64,000 nt of DNA from Labrenzia sp. THAF82. GTDB taxonomy: Bacteria > Pseudomonadota > Alphaproteobacteria > Rhizobiales > Stappiaceae. Location of the stretch: positions 3,748,501-3,812,500 of the forward strand of contig NZ_CP045354.1 in assembly GCF_009363435.1 (NCBI RefSeq), written 5' to 3'. Positions 17,981 through 25,892 of the stretch are shown piece after piece (the first letter of the stretch is position 1; every line of letters begins with the position of its first letter). The notes beneath the pieces are model-generated. The model did not search any database. It was not told the DNA's origin and saw nothing but the letters and a program-made list of their open reading frames with translations. The translations under genes were made by a program, and so were the position numbers.

Positions 17981-18543
17981 AAACCTGCCTTTACTTCAGC
18001 AATGTCATTCCAAACGTCCTGGCGGCTGATTTTGCCCTTCACCAGTTCGAATCGATCGATAAAACGGATGTTTTCAAATGGCGTTCCGTCGAGCCATTCG
18101 CCCGACAGCGTGCCCCGGCAATAAACCAGAACTTCAGGCCCGGAACTCTGCATGACATCGAAACCCAAGTAAGCTTTCTTGACAAAGCGGTAGCGCTGCG
18201 TCGCCCACTTGATCAACGTTTCGAGCTCATGCATTGGCTGAGCACCGGGAAAAAACATGGCAAAGTCTTCTGCTAGAAACGCTCGTGCGGCCTCGATTTC
18301 ACGAGCTTCCATGGTCTTAAGAAAAGCCCTGACTATCTCCCCTGCATCACCAAGGGCCGGCGCTCCTTTGCGCTGTTTGCCACCGCGCGAATAGTTGGCA
18401 GCTTTCATTTCGTGGATCATTACTGTGATCGCATCGGGGCTGGCGGGAACGACAAGCCGAACTGCATCGGTCAATGCCGTGTGCAACCGACGCTTTTCAT
18501 CCGTCCCATAACCTTCCAGGACATGCAGCTCGACAATCGGCAT
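17977..18543 (-). CDS. 4-oxalocrotonate tautomerase-SnoaL fusion protein
   Basis: 188-residue two-part protein. Residues 1-62 resemble a 4-oxalocrotonate tautomerase monomer, with Pro2 available as the catalytic N-terminal base after Met removal (MPIVELHVLEGYGTDEKRRL). Residues 66-188 look like an NTF2/SnoaL-type alpha+beta cone (EIVRAFLKTMEAREIEAARAFLAEDFAMFFPGAQP, then FENIRFIDRFELVKGKI). Both parts are known in isolation; the joined form is unusual. It is the first gene of the leftward operon, 146 bp from the divergent regulator start, and overlaps HyuB by ATGA. A keto-enol or double-bond isomerase role on an unsaturated acid intermediate is inferred. Confidence 0.72.
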   Translation of the reverse strand: MPIVELHVLEGYGTDEKRRLHTALTDAVRLVVPASPDAITVMIHEMKAANYSRGGKQRKGAPALGDAGEIVRAFLKTMEAREIEAARAFLAEDFAMFFPGAQPMHELETLIKWATQRYRFVKKAYLGFDVMQSSGPEVLVYCRGTLSGEWLDGTPFENIRFIDRFELVKGKISRQDVWNDIAEVKAGL

Positions 18544-18555
18544 ACCGCCTCCGTG

Positions 18556-18626
18556 ACAAATTTGTACTATTTATAATACAGATTATTCTCTCTTGTTAAT
18601 ACAGAAATTTTGTATTCCAACATACA
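18556..18626. promoter_or_regulatory. Cluster of TGTA...TACA palindromes (putative GntR operators)
   Basis: The 145-bp divergent gap holds several related inverted repeats: ACAAATTTGT (18556-18565, perfect), TGTACTAT-TT-ATAATACA (18563-18580, 7 of 8 arm positions symmetric on allowing for the centre), AATACA-N7-TGTATT (18598-18616) and TGTAT-N6-ATACA (18611-18626). The recurring TGTA/TACA ends suggest a multi-site operator for the adjacent GntR protein, controlling both operons. They overlap where core promoter elements would be expected. Confidence 0.55.
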
Positions 18627-18688
18627 GAAGCTTGATCTTTTTAAAACCTGCTGTCACATTGAACGCGTTGCAAAGAGGACTTTACGGC

Positions 18689-19492
18689 GTGAATAAACCT
18701 GAAAAATCATTGCTTCCAGATGGAGCCAAGGCACGTCAGGTTTACCTCTCCCTGCGCGACCAAATCGCCGACGGCCGTCTTGAAGACGGTGAAAACCTGC
18801 CGCCCGAACAAAAGCTTGCTGAGATATATGCCGTATCTCGGGTAACTGTTCGAAGAGCACTCGATGCGTTAGCAGCAGCAGGCCTGATTGTCCGGCGGGC
18901 CGGCAGCGGAACAACGGTCAGCACGTCCGGCAAATCGGGAAAGCCGATGGCCATGAACCTGGCAACGCTGATGCCGCAGCTTGTCGAAATGGGGCAATCC
19001 ACTACGGCGCGCCTGTTGTCTTTTTCATATGGTGCCGCACCGGAATTCGTCGCGAACGCTCTTAGATTGGACCCAAAGGAACAGGTTCAAATAGCAACTC
19101 GCGTACGTAGCGCGGACGAGATCCCCTTCTCTCACCTTACGACATATGTGCCGGCCACGATTGCTAGCAACTATTCAGAAAACGATCTTGCCACAACGCC
19201 TTTATTCAAACTTCTCGAGTTGAGCGGTGTCCACATCAAGGACGCCCACCAATCTGTGTCGGCAACATTGGCCGGACCCGAGGTTGCCGAGGCACTGGGC
19301 ATTGCGGTTGGATCGGCTTTGCTATCGCTCCGCCGGGTCGTGCGCGACGTAAATGACAATGGAGTTGAGTTTCTCTCAGGTCTCTACCGCCCGGATATGT
19401 TTCGACTTGAAATGCCTCTCACCCGCGTTGGAGAGGAAAGTGCGCGCCATTGGGAACCGGCAATCGGCAAACCATCCGGTGAACAAGCATGA
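18689..19492 (+). CDS. GntR family transcriptional regulator (HutC/UTRA subfamily)
   Basis: 267-residue regulator from the GTG at 18689, which has a GAGGA site upstream; the frame is open further upstream but that part lies in the operator cluster. Residues about 15-85 form the winged helix (LPPEQKLAEIYAVSRVTVRRALDALAAAGLIVRRAGSGTTV split over the recognition helix and wing). The remainder is a UTRA ligand domain (IPFSHLTTYVP, GSALLSLRRVVRD, FLSGLYRPDMFRLEM). Its stop overlaps the LeuC-type start by ATGA, so regulator and hydro-lyase are co-expressed. It most likely responds to a pathway acid and controls both divergent operons. Confidence 0.85.
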   Translation: MNKPEKSLLPDGAKARQVYLSLRDQIADGRLEDGENLPPEQKLAEIYAVSRVTVRRALDALAAAGLIVRRAGSGTTVSTSGKSGKPMAMNLATLMPQLVEMGQSTTARLLSFSYGAAPEFVANALRLDPKEQVQIATRVRSADEIPFSHLTTYVPATIASNYSENDLATTPLFKLLELSGVHIKDAHQSVSATLAGPEVAEALGIAVGSALLSLRRVVRDVNDNGVEFLSGLYRPDMFRLEMPLTRVGEESARHWEPAIGKPSGEQA

Positions 19493-20895
19493 CGTTGCCG
19501 CGCACGCTTTTAGACAGGCTTTGGGCCACGCATGAAATCGTCTTGCGAGAGGACGGCGCTTCGCTCCTGTGGGTTGATAGGCACCTTGTCCACGAGGGTT
19601 CCCATCATGCCTTCAATAAGCTTCGGGTTCGTGAGATTGCTGTTGCCGAACCGGACCTGACATTCGCAGTTGTAGATCACTACGCGCCAACACGTGACCG
19701 CCAACGGATATCAAGCCCTCAGATTCAGTACATGATCGAGACACTGCGAAAAAACGCAGGCCGACACTGTTTGAAATTGTTTGACATCGACGATCCACGT
19801 CAAGGCATTGTGCACGTCGTTGGACCTGAACAGGGACTGACCCTGCCCGGCCTTCTGATCAATTGTGGCGATAGCCATACGTCCACGCACGGGGCATTCG
19901 GTGCGCTCGCATTCGGCATCGGAGCAACTGAAGTCGCTCACGTACTTGCCACGCAAACGATTTGGCAAAAGAAGCCTGCTGTGATGCGCATTTGGATTGA
20001 TGGCCAGCTTGGCCCTGGCGTGAGCGCAAAAGACCTCGCCCTCAACTGGATTGCTGCTCTTGGTGCGGACGGTGCGCGTGGTCACGCGATCGAATATGGT
20101 GGCAGCGCCATTCGCGACCTGACAATGGAAGGGCGCATGACCCTATGCAACCTCTCCATTGAGGGAGGCGCAAGGCTCGGTCTGATCGCACCAGACCAGA
20201 CAACATTCGATTATGTTGAAGGACGGCCTTTCGCGCCTACCGGCGCAGAATGGGAAGCGGCTGTTGAGGCCTGGAGCGAGCTCCGCTCCGATGACGACGC
20301 TCATTTTGACAAAGAAGTCCATCTGAGCGGCGATGACATAGCACCGACAGTCACCTGGGGTACCAGTCCGGACCAAGCTATTCCCGTGACAGCGGCGATA
20401 CCGGATCCGAAATCGCTTGTGAACGGCAAGGCACAGTCTGTCGAAGATGCGCTTGACTACATGCAGCTGTCTGCAGGTCGCCCGATCGAGGGCACGCCGA
20501 TCGATCAGGTTTTTGTTGGCTCCTGCACAAATGGGCGCATTGAGGATTTGCGCATTGCAGCTGCCGTCCTTGCAGGTCGAACAGCCAAGGTGCCAGGGCT
20601 CATCTCTCCAGGGTCTGCACAGGTCAAGACACAAGCGGAACAGGAAGGCCTGGACAAGGTTTTCATCGACGCCGGACTTGAATGGGCTTCACCTGGATGT
20701 TCGATGTGTGTCGGTATGAATGGAGATCTTGTCCAACCTGGCAAAAGGTGTGCTTCGTCCACCAATCGCAACTTTCGCGGACGCCAGGGACCTGGTTCAC
20801 TGACGCATCTGATGTCGCCTGCAATGGTGGCCGCTGCGGCTGTAACAGGAGAAATCACCGACGTTCGACCACTCTTGAAGGGGCGGTTGATATGA
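19489..20895 (+). CDS. LeuC-type hydro-lyase large subunit (aconitase superfamily)
   Basis: 468-residue large subunit with the three [4Fe-4S] ligands Cys346 (VGSCTNG), Cys404 and Cys407 (PGCSMCVG). Family segments NCGDSHTSTHGAFGALAFGIG and NRNFRGRQG are present. LeuC-type pairs also serve as citramalate/methylmalate isomerases, maleate hydratase and dimethylmaleate hydratase. Because no leuA or leuB is nearby, the gene is co-transcribed with a regulator and TRAP transporter, and a malate-type lyase sits in the divergent operon, a catabolic hydro-lyase is more likely than leucine biosynthesis (inference). ATGA overlaps join it to both neighbours. Confidence 0.82.
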   Translation: MTLPRTLLDRLWATHEIVLREDGASLLWVDRHLVHEGSHHAFNKLRVREIAVAEPDLTFAVVDHYAPTRDRQRISSPQIQYMIETLRKNAGRHCLKLFDIDDPRQGIVHVVGPEQGLTLPGLLINCGDSHTSTHGAFGALAFGIGATEVAHVLATQTIWQKKPAVMRIWIDGQLGPGVSAKDLALNWIAALGADGARGHAIEYGGSAIRDLTMEGRMTLCNLSIEGGARLGLIAPDQTTFDYVEGRPFAPTGAEWEAAVEAWSELRSDDDAHFDKEVHLSGDDIAPTVTWGTSPDQAIPVTAAIPDPKSLVNGKAQSVEDALDYMQLSAGRPIEGTPIDQVFVGSCTNGRIEDLRIAAAVLAGRTAKVPGLISPGSAQVKTQAEQEGLDKVFIDAGLEWASPGCSMCVGMNGDLVQPGKRCASSTNRNFRGRQGPGSLTHLMSPAMVAAAAVTGEITDVRPLLKGRLI

Positions 20896-21515
20896 CCTCA
20901 GGGTGGACGCAACACGAAGGCCACGCGATTGTTTTGCCGGCTCACAATGTCGATACGGACCAGTTGATTCCATCCAGGTTCATGTCGACACCGCGCGATG
21001 AAGGCTATGGTAAGTTCCTGCTGCATGATCTTCGCCGGGATGCCGATGGCAACGAACACCCACATTTCCCGCTGAACCGTTTCCGAAACGCCAGCATACT
21101 TGTTGCCGGGCGCAACTTTGGCAGTGGGTCGTCCCGCGAGGCTGCTGTTTACGCTTTGGTTGATGCCGGAATCCGAGCGGTATTCGCACCGAGTTTTGGT
21201 GACATATTCTCTAGCAACGCAATCAACAACGGGATGCTGCCCGCGCAAATATCTCCAGCGGACCACATCACATTAATTGGCTTATTGAATGAGACTTCAA
21301 TGCGCGCGCAGATTTGCCTGGAGGAAAGTCACATCAGCATTGGTGACTGCAGAATAGGTTTTGAACTCGACCAGACCTGGCGGACAAAACTGATCAATGG
21401 CTGGGACGACATTGATCTGACCTTGCAGCGCAGCCAAGACATTAAAAAACATAAGAAAAATCTTGAGCAATCGACGCCGTGGATCCTTCCCACGGCAAAT
21501 CGACAACGATGTTGA
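20892..21515 (+). CDS. LeuD-type hydro-lyase small subunit
   Basis: 207-residue swivel-domain subunit that completes the LeuC-type enzyme. Hallmarks are HNVDTDQLIPSRFM near the start and GRNFGSGSSREAAVYAL with FGDIFSSNAINNGMLP. ATG 20892 overlaps the large-subunit stop (ATGA); longer readings upstream are shadows of LeuC. The C-terminus carries a Lys-rich, slightly longer tail (residues 180-207). A gap of 84 bp with a GGAG site separates it from the TRAP genes. Confidence 0.82.
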   Translation: MTSGWTQHEGHAIVLPAHNVDTDQLIPSRFMSTPRDEGYGKFLLHDLRRDADGNEHPHFPLNRFRNASILVAGRNFGSGSSREAAVYALVDAGIRAVFAPSFGDIFSSNAINNGMLPAQISPADHITLIGLLNETSMRAQICLEESHISIGDCRIGFELDQTWRTKLINGWDDIDLTLQRSQDIKKHKKNLEQSTPWILPTANRQRC

Positions 21516-21599
21516 AGCAACCAACAACCTAAGCATCAGGGCATTGCCTGAGAACCAGAGGGATAAGGCATAAAGCCAACCCTAAAGTGGAGTGAGACT

Positions 21600-22613
21600 A
21601 TGAAAAGACTAATACTTGCCGGTCTTGTCGCCGGCTCGGCTCTGTTCTCTGCCTCAGCACTGGCGGAAGACAAAATCACAGCAGTTCACGCATTTCCAGA
21701 AACGCTGATCTACACCAAAAGCTTCCTGTCCTTCGTGGACAAAGTGAACGAAGCCGGAAAGGGTGTGGTGCAAATTGAAGTCCGTGGGGGTCCTGAGGCC
21801 ATCGGTATGTTCCAGCAGCCTGACGCGGTTCGCGATGGTATTGTGGACATGGTCTATACGCCTGGTTCGTTTTATGGCGGAGCACTTCCCGAAAAAGATG
21901 CCATGGTCGCGTCCAACCTGACCGCAGTCGAAACCCGTGAAAACGGCGGCATTGAGCTTATCGATCAGATCCATCAGGAAAAGATGGGATTGAAGTACCT
22001 TGGCTGGTTCGACAGTGGGGTCTGCTACAATCTTTGGACCAGAGACGAGCCAACCTTTGACAAGGACGGCAACCTTGAAGTTGAAGGCCTGAAACTGCGC
22101 GGCAACAACGTCTACAATGCGTTCTTTACAAACTACCTCGGCGCACAGGTTATCGATCTCCCAACTGGTGAAGTCTATTCCGCCCTTCAGCGCGGCGTTG
22201 TTGATGCAACTGGCTGGACCCAGATCGGTCTCATCGACCTGAAATGGAACGAGTTCCTGAACTATCGCATCGAGCCCTGCTTTTTCTCCACAGACCTTGG
22301 CGTCATCGTCAATCTTGAGAAGTGGAACTCTCTTTCCGATGAATCCAAAAAGATCCTTCAGGACGTCGCCATCCAGCACGAAAAGGATAGCGTTGAAGCC
22401 CTTCGCGCCAAACGCGATGAAGACTTTGCTGCTCTCGATGCTGCGGGCATGACAGCTATCTCCCTGGAAGGAGAAGCCAAGGCCAATTACCTCGCCGCCG
22501 CGCGTGAAAAGACCTGGGAGCGGATGAAGGGCCTGATGGCAGAACAGCCAGGTGGCACCGGAAACTATGACCGGTTGATCGAACTGTTCTACGATCTGAA
22601 TTCGGCCAAATAA
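21600..22613 (+). CDS. TRAP transporter substrate-binding protein (DctP family)
   Basis: 337-residue periplasmic receptor with a signal peptide (MKRLILAGLVAGSALFSASALA). The segment GLKLRGNNVYNAF contains the conserved Arg that forms a salt bridge to the carboxylate of TRAP ligands, so an organic acid is the likely ligand. NL.KWNSLSDESKKILQDVA is a typical C-terminal element. It is followed by an intercistronic stem-loop and then the two membrane genes. Linked to the hydro-lyase, it probably imports the pathway substrate. Confidence 0.87.
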   Translation: MKRLILAGLVAGSALFSASALAEDKITAVHAFPETLIYTKSFLSFVDKVNEAGKGVVQIEVRGGPEAIGMFQQPDAVRDGIVDMVYTPGSFYGGALPEKDAMVASNLTAVETRENGGIELIDQIHQEKMGLKYLGWFDSGVCYNLWTRDEPTFDKDGNLEVEGLKLRGNNVYNAFFTNYLGAQVIDLPTGEVYSALQRGVVDATGWTQIGLIDLKWNEFLNYRIEPCFFSTDLGVIVNLEKWNSLSDESKKILQDVAIQHEKDSVEALRAKRDEDFAALDAAGMTAISLEGEAKANYLAAAREKTWERMKGLMAEQPGGTGNYDRLIELFYDLNSAK

Positions 22614-22619
22614 GTGAAT

Positions 22620-22647
22620 AGCAGGCCCGCTTAGCAGCGGGCCTGCT
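22620..22647 (+). terminator. Intercistronic stem-loop between dctP and dctQ
   Basis: Perfect 11-bp stem AGCAGGCCCGC / GCGGGCCTGCT with a 6-nt loop, starting six bases after the dctP stop. There is no adjacent T-run (a T10 tract comes 15 bp later). It likely attenuates readthrough or protects the dctP mRNA 3' end so that the receptor is made in excess over the membrane subunits. Confidence 0.65.
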
Positions 22648-22672
22648 CATCTGGCATCCAGGTTTTTTTTTT

Positions 22673-23179
22673 ATGAGCGGTCTTATTAGGTCTTACAGGT
22701 TATTGATCAATGCCATGGCCTTTGTCGCCGGAGCCACGCTTGTTTGGCTGATGGTATCGGTCGTGGTTTCGGTTCTGATGCGCAATCTTGGCCTTCAACC
22801 CTTCGCCTGGCTTTTCACCTCTTCTGAATATGGACTGCTCTACATGACCATGCTTGGTGCACCCTGGTTGGTACGCGAAAAGGGGCATGTTCACATTGAG
22901 CTGGTCACCTCAATCTTGCCTGAAACGTCCCGCCGTGTTGTCAGTCGGTTGGTCGCATTTGCGTGTGTGGTTGTGTGCATCATTCTAGCCTGGAAGGGGC
23001 TGGAACTGTTTTTGAAAAATATTGAACGCGGTGACTATGACACCCGCGCCTATTACTATCCACGATGGCTGCTGACAGTCGCGTTCCCCGTAAGCTTCGG
23101 CTTGATGGCAATTGAATTCTTCCGCTTTGTAACGGGCTCCGATCTCATGCACACCGGCGAAGCGGGGATCCACGAATAA
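22673..23179 (+). CDS. TRAP transporter small permease (DctQ family)
   Basis: 168-residue membrane protein with four hydrophobic segments, the number expected for DctQ. A typical RVVSRLVAFACVVVCIILAWKG stretch lies in the middle, preceded by VREKGHVHIEL. The ATG follows a CCAGG site and a run of ten T (22663-22672). Its TAA stop shares its last base with the ATG of the large permease. Confidence 0.83.
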   Translation: MSGLIRSYRLLINAMAFVAGATLVWLMVSVVVSVLMRNLGLQPFAWLFTSSEYGLLYMTMLGAPWLVREKGHVHIELVTSILPETSRRVVSRLVAFACVVVCIILAWKGLELFLKNIERGDYDTRAYYYPRWLLTVAFPVSFGLMAIEFFRFVTGSDLMHTGEAGIHE

Positions 23180-24486
23180 TGGAATGGTACGAAGCGCTGG
23201 CCCTGCTGATCGGGGTAATCGTATTACTCATGGCCATGGGCATGCCGGTTGCGCTGGCGTTTCTCGCCGCGAACATCATCGGCGCCTGGGTGTTCATGGG
23301 TGGTGAACGCGGCATCGGGCAGTTGCTCAACAATGGCCTTGGTTCACTGACGAAATTCGCCCTTGTTCCGATCCCTTTGTTTCTGCTTATGGGAGAAATC
23401 TTTTTTCATACGGGCCTTGGCGGGCGCATGTTCAATGCGATCGACCGACTGCTGGGTCGCCTTTCCGGCCGGCTGAGCTATGTTACCGTCCTGGGAGGGA
23501 CGGCTTTCTCGACATTGTCCGGATCGTCGATGGGCTCAACTGCTCTGCTCGGCTCACTTATGGTGCCGGAGATGAACAGGCGTGGATACAAGCCTCACAT
23601 GAGCATCGGCCCAATCCTGGGAACGGGTGGCCTTGCAATCATCATCCCGCCTTCTGCACTTGCAGTTCTACTGGCCACACTGGCGCAAATTGACGTTGGA
23701 GCGTTGCTGATCGCCGGTGTGATACCCGGGTTGATCCTGGCGTTTTTCTATATCGGCACGATCTGGCTTCAAACGCGATTGGATCCGAACGCGGCCCCTG
23801 CTTACGACGTTGAACCACTGTCTTTCATGAGTAAGGTCACACTGCTTCTGCGCGAAGTCGTGCCAATGGTTGGCGTTATGGTCGTCATCATCATCTTGAT
23901 GATCAACGGTTTCGTGACACCTTCCGAAGCGGCCGCCTTCGGCGCGCTCGGCGTGATTATCCTTGCAGCCGTTTTCAGGTGCCTGACTTGGGAGGCGATG
24001 CGCAAGTCCGTGACAGGTGCTTTGAAAGTAACGCTGATGGCCTATCTGATTGTTTTTGGATCTGCGACATTCAGCCAGCTTCTCGCCTTTTCCGGTGCTT
24101 CGCGCGGATTGGTCAATTGGGCTATTTCCTTTGAGTTGGCACCAATCGCCATGCTTATGGTCATGTTTGCGGTGCTGTTGCTTCTCGGCATGTTCATGGA
24201 ACAGATTTCCATCATGCTCTTGACCGTGCCGATATTCTTTCCTCTGGCAATGAACCTTGGCTTTGACCCGATATGGTTTGGCCTGATCATGCTGTTGGCG
24301 CTTGAGATCAGTTTTACAACACCCCCGTTCGGGCTGTTGCTGTTTGTTATGAAGGGCGTTGCGCCACCTGGAACGAGCATGCGCACGATTTACACATCCG
24401 CCTTTCCGTTTATCGGTTGCTCGCTGTTGCTCGTGGTTCTTCTCGTCGTTTTTCCTGAACTCGCACTTTGGTTGCCCGGCCTTTAG
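23179..24486 (+). CDS. TRAP transporter large permease (DctM family)
   Basis: 435-residue polytopic permease with about 12 hydrophobic segments. DctM hallmarks are GMPVALAFLAANIIGAW near the start, ALLGSLMVPEMNRRGY and IIIPPSALAVLLATLAQIDVG in the first half, and MFMEQISIMLLTVPIFFPL plus FTTPPFGLLLFVMKGVAP in the second. It completes the binding protein-dependent secondary importer. Confidence 0.87.
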   Translation: MEWYEALALLIGVIVLLMAMGMPVALAFLAANIIGAWVFMGGERGIGQLLNNGLGSLTKFALVPIPLFLLMGEIFFHTGLGGRMFNAIDRLLGRLSGRLSYVTVLGGTAFSTLSGSSMGSTALLGSLMVPEMNRRGYKPHMSIGPILGTGGLAIIIPPSALAVLLATLAQIDVGALLIAGVIPGLILAFFYIGTIWLQTRLDPNAAPAYDVEPLSFMSKVTLLLREVVPMVGVMVVIIILMINGFVTPSEAAAFGALGVIILAAVFRCLTWEAMRKSVTGALKVTLMAYLIVFGSATFSQLLAFSGASRGLVNWAISFELAPIAMLMVMFAVLLLLGMFMEQISIMLLTVPIFFPLAMNLGFDPIWFGLIMLLALEISFTTPPFGLLLFVMKGVAPPGTSMRTIYTSAFPFIGCSLLLVVLLVVFPELALWLPGL

Positions 24487-24500
24487 ACGAGCACCGAGCA

Positions 24501-24518
24501 ACGCTAGTTTGATAGCGT
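24501..24518 (+). terminator. Weak hairpin after the TRAP operon
   Basis: ACGCTA / TAGCGT stem with a 6-nt loop, 15 bp after the DctM stop. No T-run follows directly, so termination here is uncertain. Confidence 0.25.
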
Positions 24519-24570
24519 AGCCTGCTGATCTATTTTGTGACGTTAGATGTTCAATACCCAAGGACCCAGC

Positions 24571-25890
24571 GTGAAACTCGGGCAAGACATGAATGGAGTT
24601 TGCTTAAGGGTCGTTGGGTTCCCGATAATCTTGCTTTTGTTCTTTTGCTCAACGGTCATTGCACAAACAGTTAGAGAGTCCGATCTCAAGCCTGTTGATT
24701 GGGTTCAACAAGCCGTTGCGGAGGTCTGCGGCAATCCGCAATTGAGCGGCTTGGACATTCAGGAACTTGTGCCGCAAAGCTGGCTGTTGGAAGAAAAACG
24801 ACAGCCAAACAGCCAATCCCCAGTACGAATAATGATCCGTTTGGCTTTACCGGAAGGCGATGAGCTTCAACTGGAGGCTCGTTTGGTGAATGGGCAAACC
24901 CGACAGTTTCGTGCAAGCTACTTTGAAGCAGCGGGCCCTAAGCTGCAGGCTCACTTGCTTGCAATTGCTGACGGCAATTGCGTCATCCAATCAGGGCGCG
25001 TAATTCGTCATGGTACGAGCCCATGGATCTTTCTCGATCAGCTGGATGGTGATCTTGAAACACTGAGATGGAGTGAAACGCTTCAGGCACCCTGGCCTTC
25101 AGGGTCTGATACCGGTGGTGTGCGGGTTGCACTTGTCGATTCAGGACTGGCCTATGACCTGCCCTTGTTCCGTGAGCGGCTTGCTCGCGATTTAAACGGT
25201 GTTCCGCTCGGGTACGATTTTTGGGACCTCGATCCCTGGCCATATGACGGAGACACTTCAAGGGGTGCCTTCTTGCCGATCCGCCACGGCACTGCCGTTG
25301 CCTCGATCCTGGCCCGCGAAGCACCTGACGCAACGCTGGTGCCATTTCGGTATCCAAGGCCGGACATGAGCCGTATGGCTGATATCGTACAGAAAGCCGC
25401 GGAAGACGGGGTCAGAATTTTGGCTATGCCCCTCGGGAGCAACAATCTGGACGACTGGACAGCCTTTTCCGACTCTATGAAAGACAAGAACATACTTGCC
25501 ATCGTGTCGGCCGGAAACAACGGGAGAAACATCGACCAGGAGCCAGTTTATCCAGCCGCACTCCCGCTTGAAAACATCATTACCGTTACGTCGGCGGACA
25601 ACTTTGGGCGTTTGGCGTCCGGTTCAAACTGGGGTCGCAACACCGTCGATATCATGCTGCCAGCCGAGAACCTGACAGTGACAGACTTTCGCGGTGCGTC
25701 TGGCGTTACATCCGGGTCGAGCTATGCTGTCCCGAGACTTGCCGCTCTGGCCGCAAGACTGCTCCATAAAGATCCCGGATTGTCGGCCAAAGACCTCAAG
25801 GCACAGATACTGTCATTTGCCACACCTTCACCGTTTGAAGCCCGGGACGTTGTGTCTGCCGGGTGGATACCTGATCCGACACTAGACTGA
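24571..25890 (+). CDS. Exported S8 (subtilisin-like) serine protease
   Basis: 439-residue subtilase from the GTG at 24571, selected for its AAGGA site six bases upstream (an ATG at 24547 is possible). A signal peptide or anchor is present (FPIILLLFFCSTVIAQ). The triad is Asp190 (VALVDSGL), His239 (IRHGTAVASIL) and Ser384 (GSSYAVP), with the oxyanion Asn region AGNNGRN. About 150 residues precede the catalytic domain and could act as a pro-domain. Its stop lies two bases from the end of the convergent trypsin-like protease, so the genes meet tail to tail without room for a separate terminator. Confidence 0.8.
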   Translation: MKLGQDMNGVCLRVVGFPIILLLFFCSTVIAQTVRESDLKPVDWVQQAVAEVCGNPQLSGLDIQELVPQSWLLEEKRQPNSQSPVRIMIRLALPEGDELQLEARLVNGQTRQFRASYFEAAGPKLQAHLLAIADGNCVIQSGRVIRHGTSPWIFLDQLDGDLETLRWSETLQAPWPSGSDTGGVRVALVDSGLAYDLPLFRERLARDLNGVPLGYDFWDLDPWPYDGDTSRGAFLPIRHGTAVASILAREAPDATLVPFRYPRPDMSRMADIVQKAAEDGVRILAMPLGSNNLDDWTAFSDSMKDKNILAIVSAGNNGRNIDQEPVYPAALPLENIITVTSADNFGRLASGSNWGRNTVDIMLPAENLTVTDFRGASGVTSGSSYAVPRLAALAARLLHKDPGLSAKDLKAQILSFATPSPFEARDVVSAGWIPDPTLD

Positions 25891-25892
25891 GA

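Noticed and set aside
19489-21515. LeuCD as leucine biosynthesis genes
   Set aside because: No leuA or leuB is nearby, and the pair is co-transcribed with a GntR regulator and a TRAP importer; a catabolic hydro-lyase fits better, although the leucine role is not excluded.
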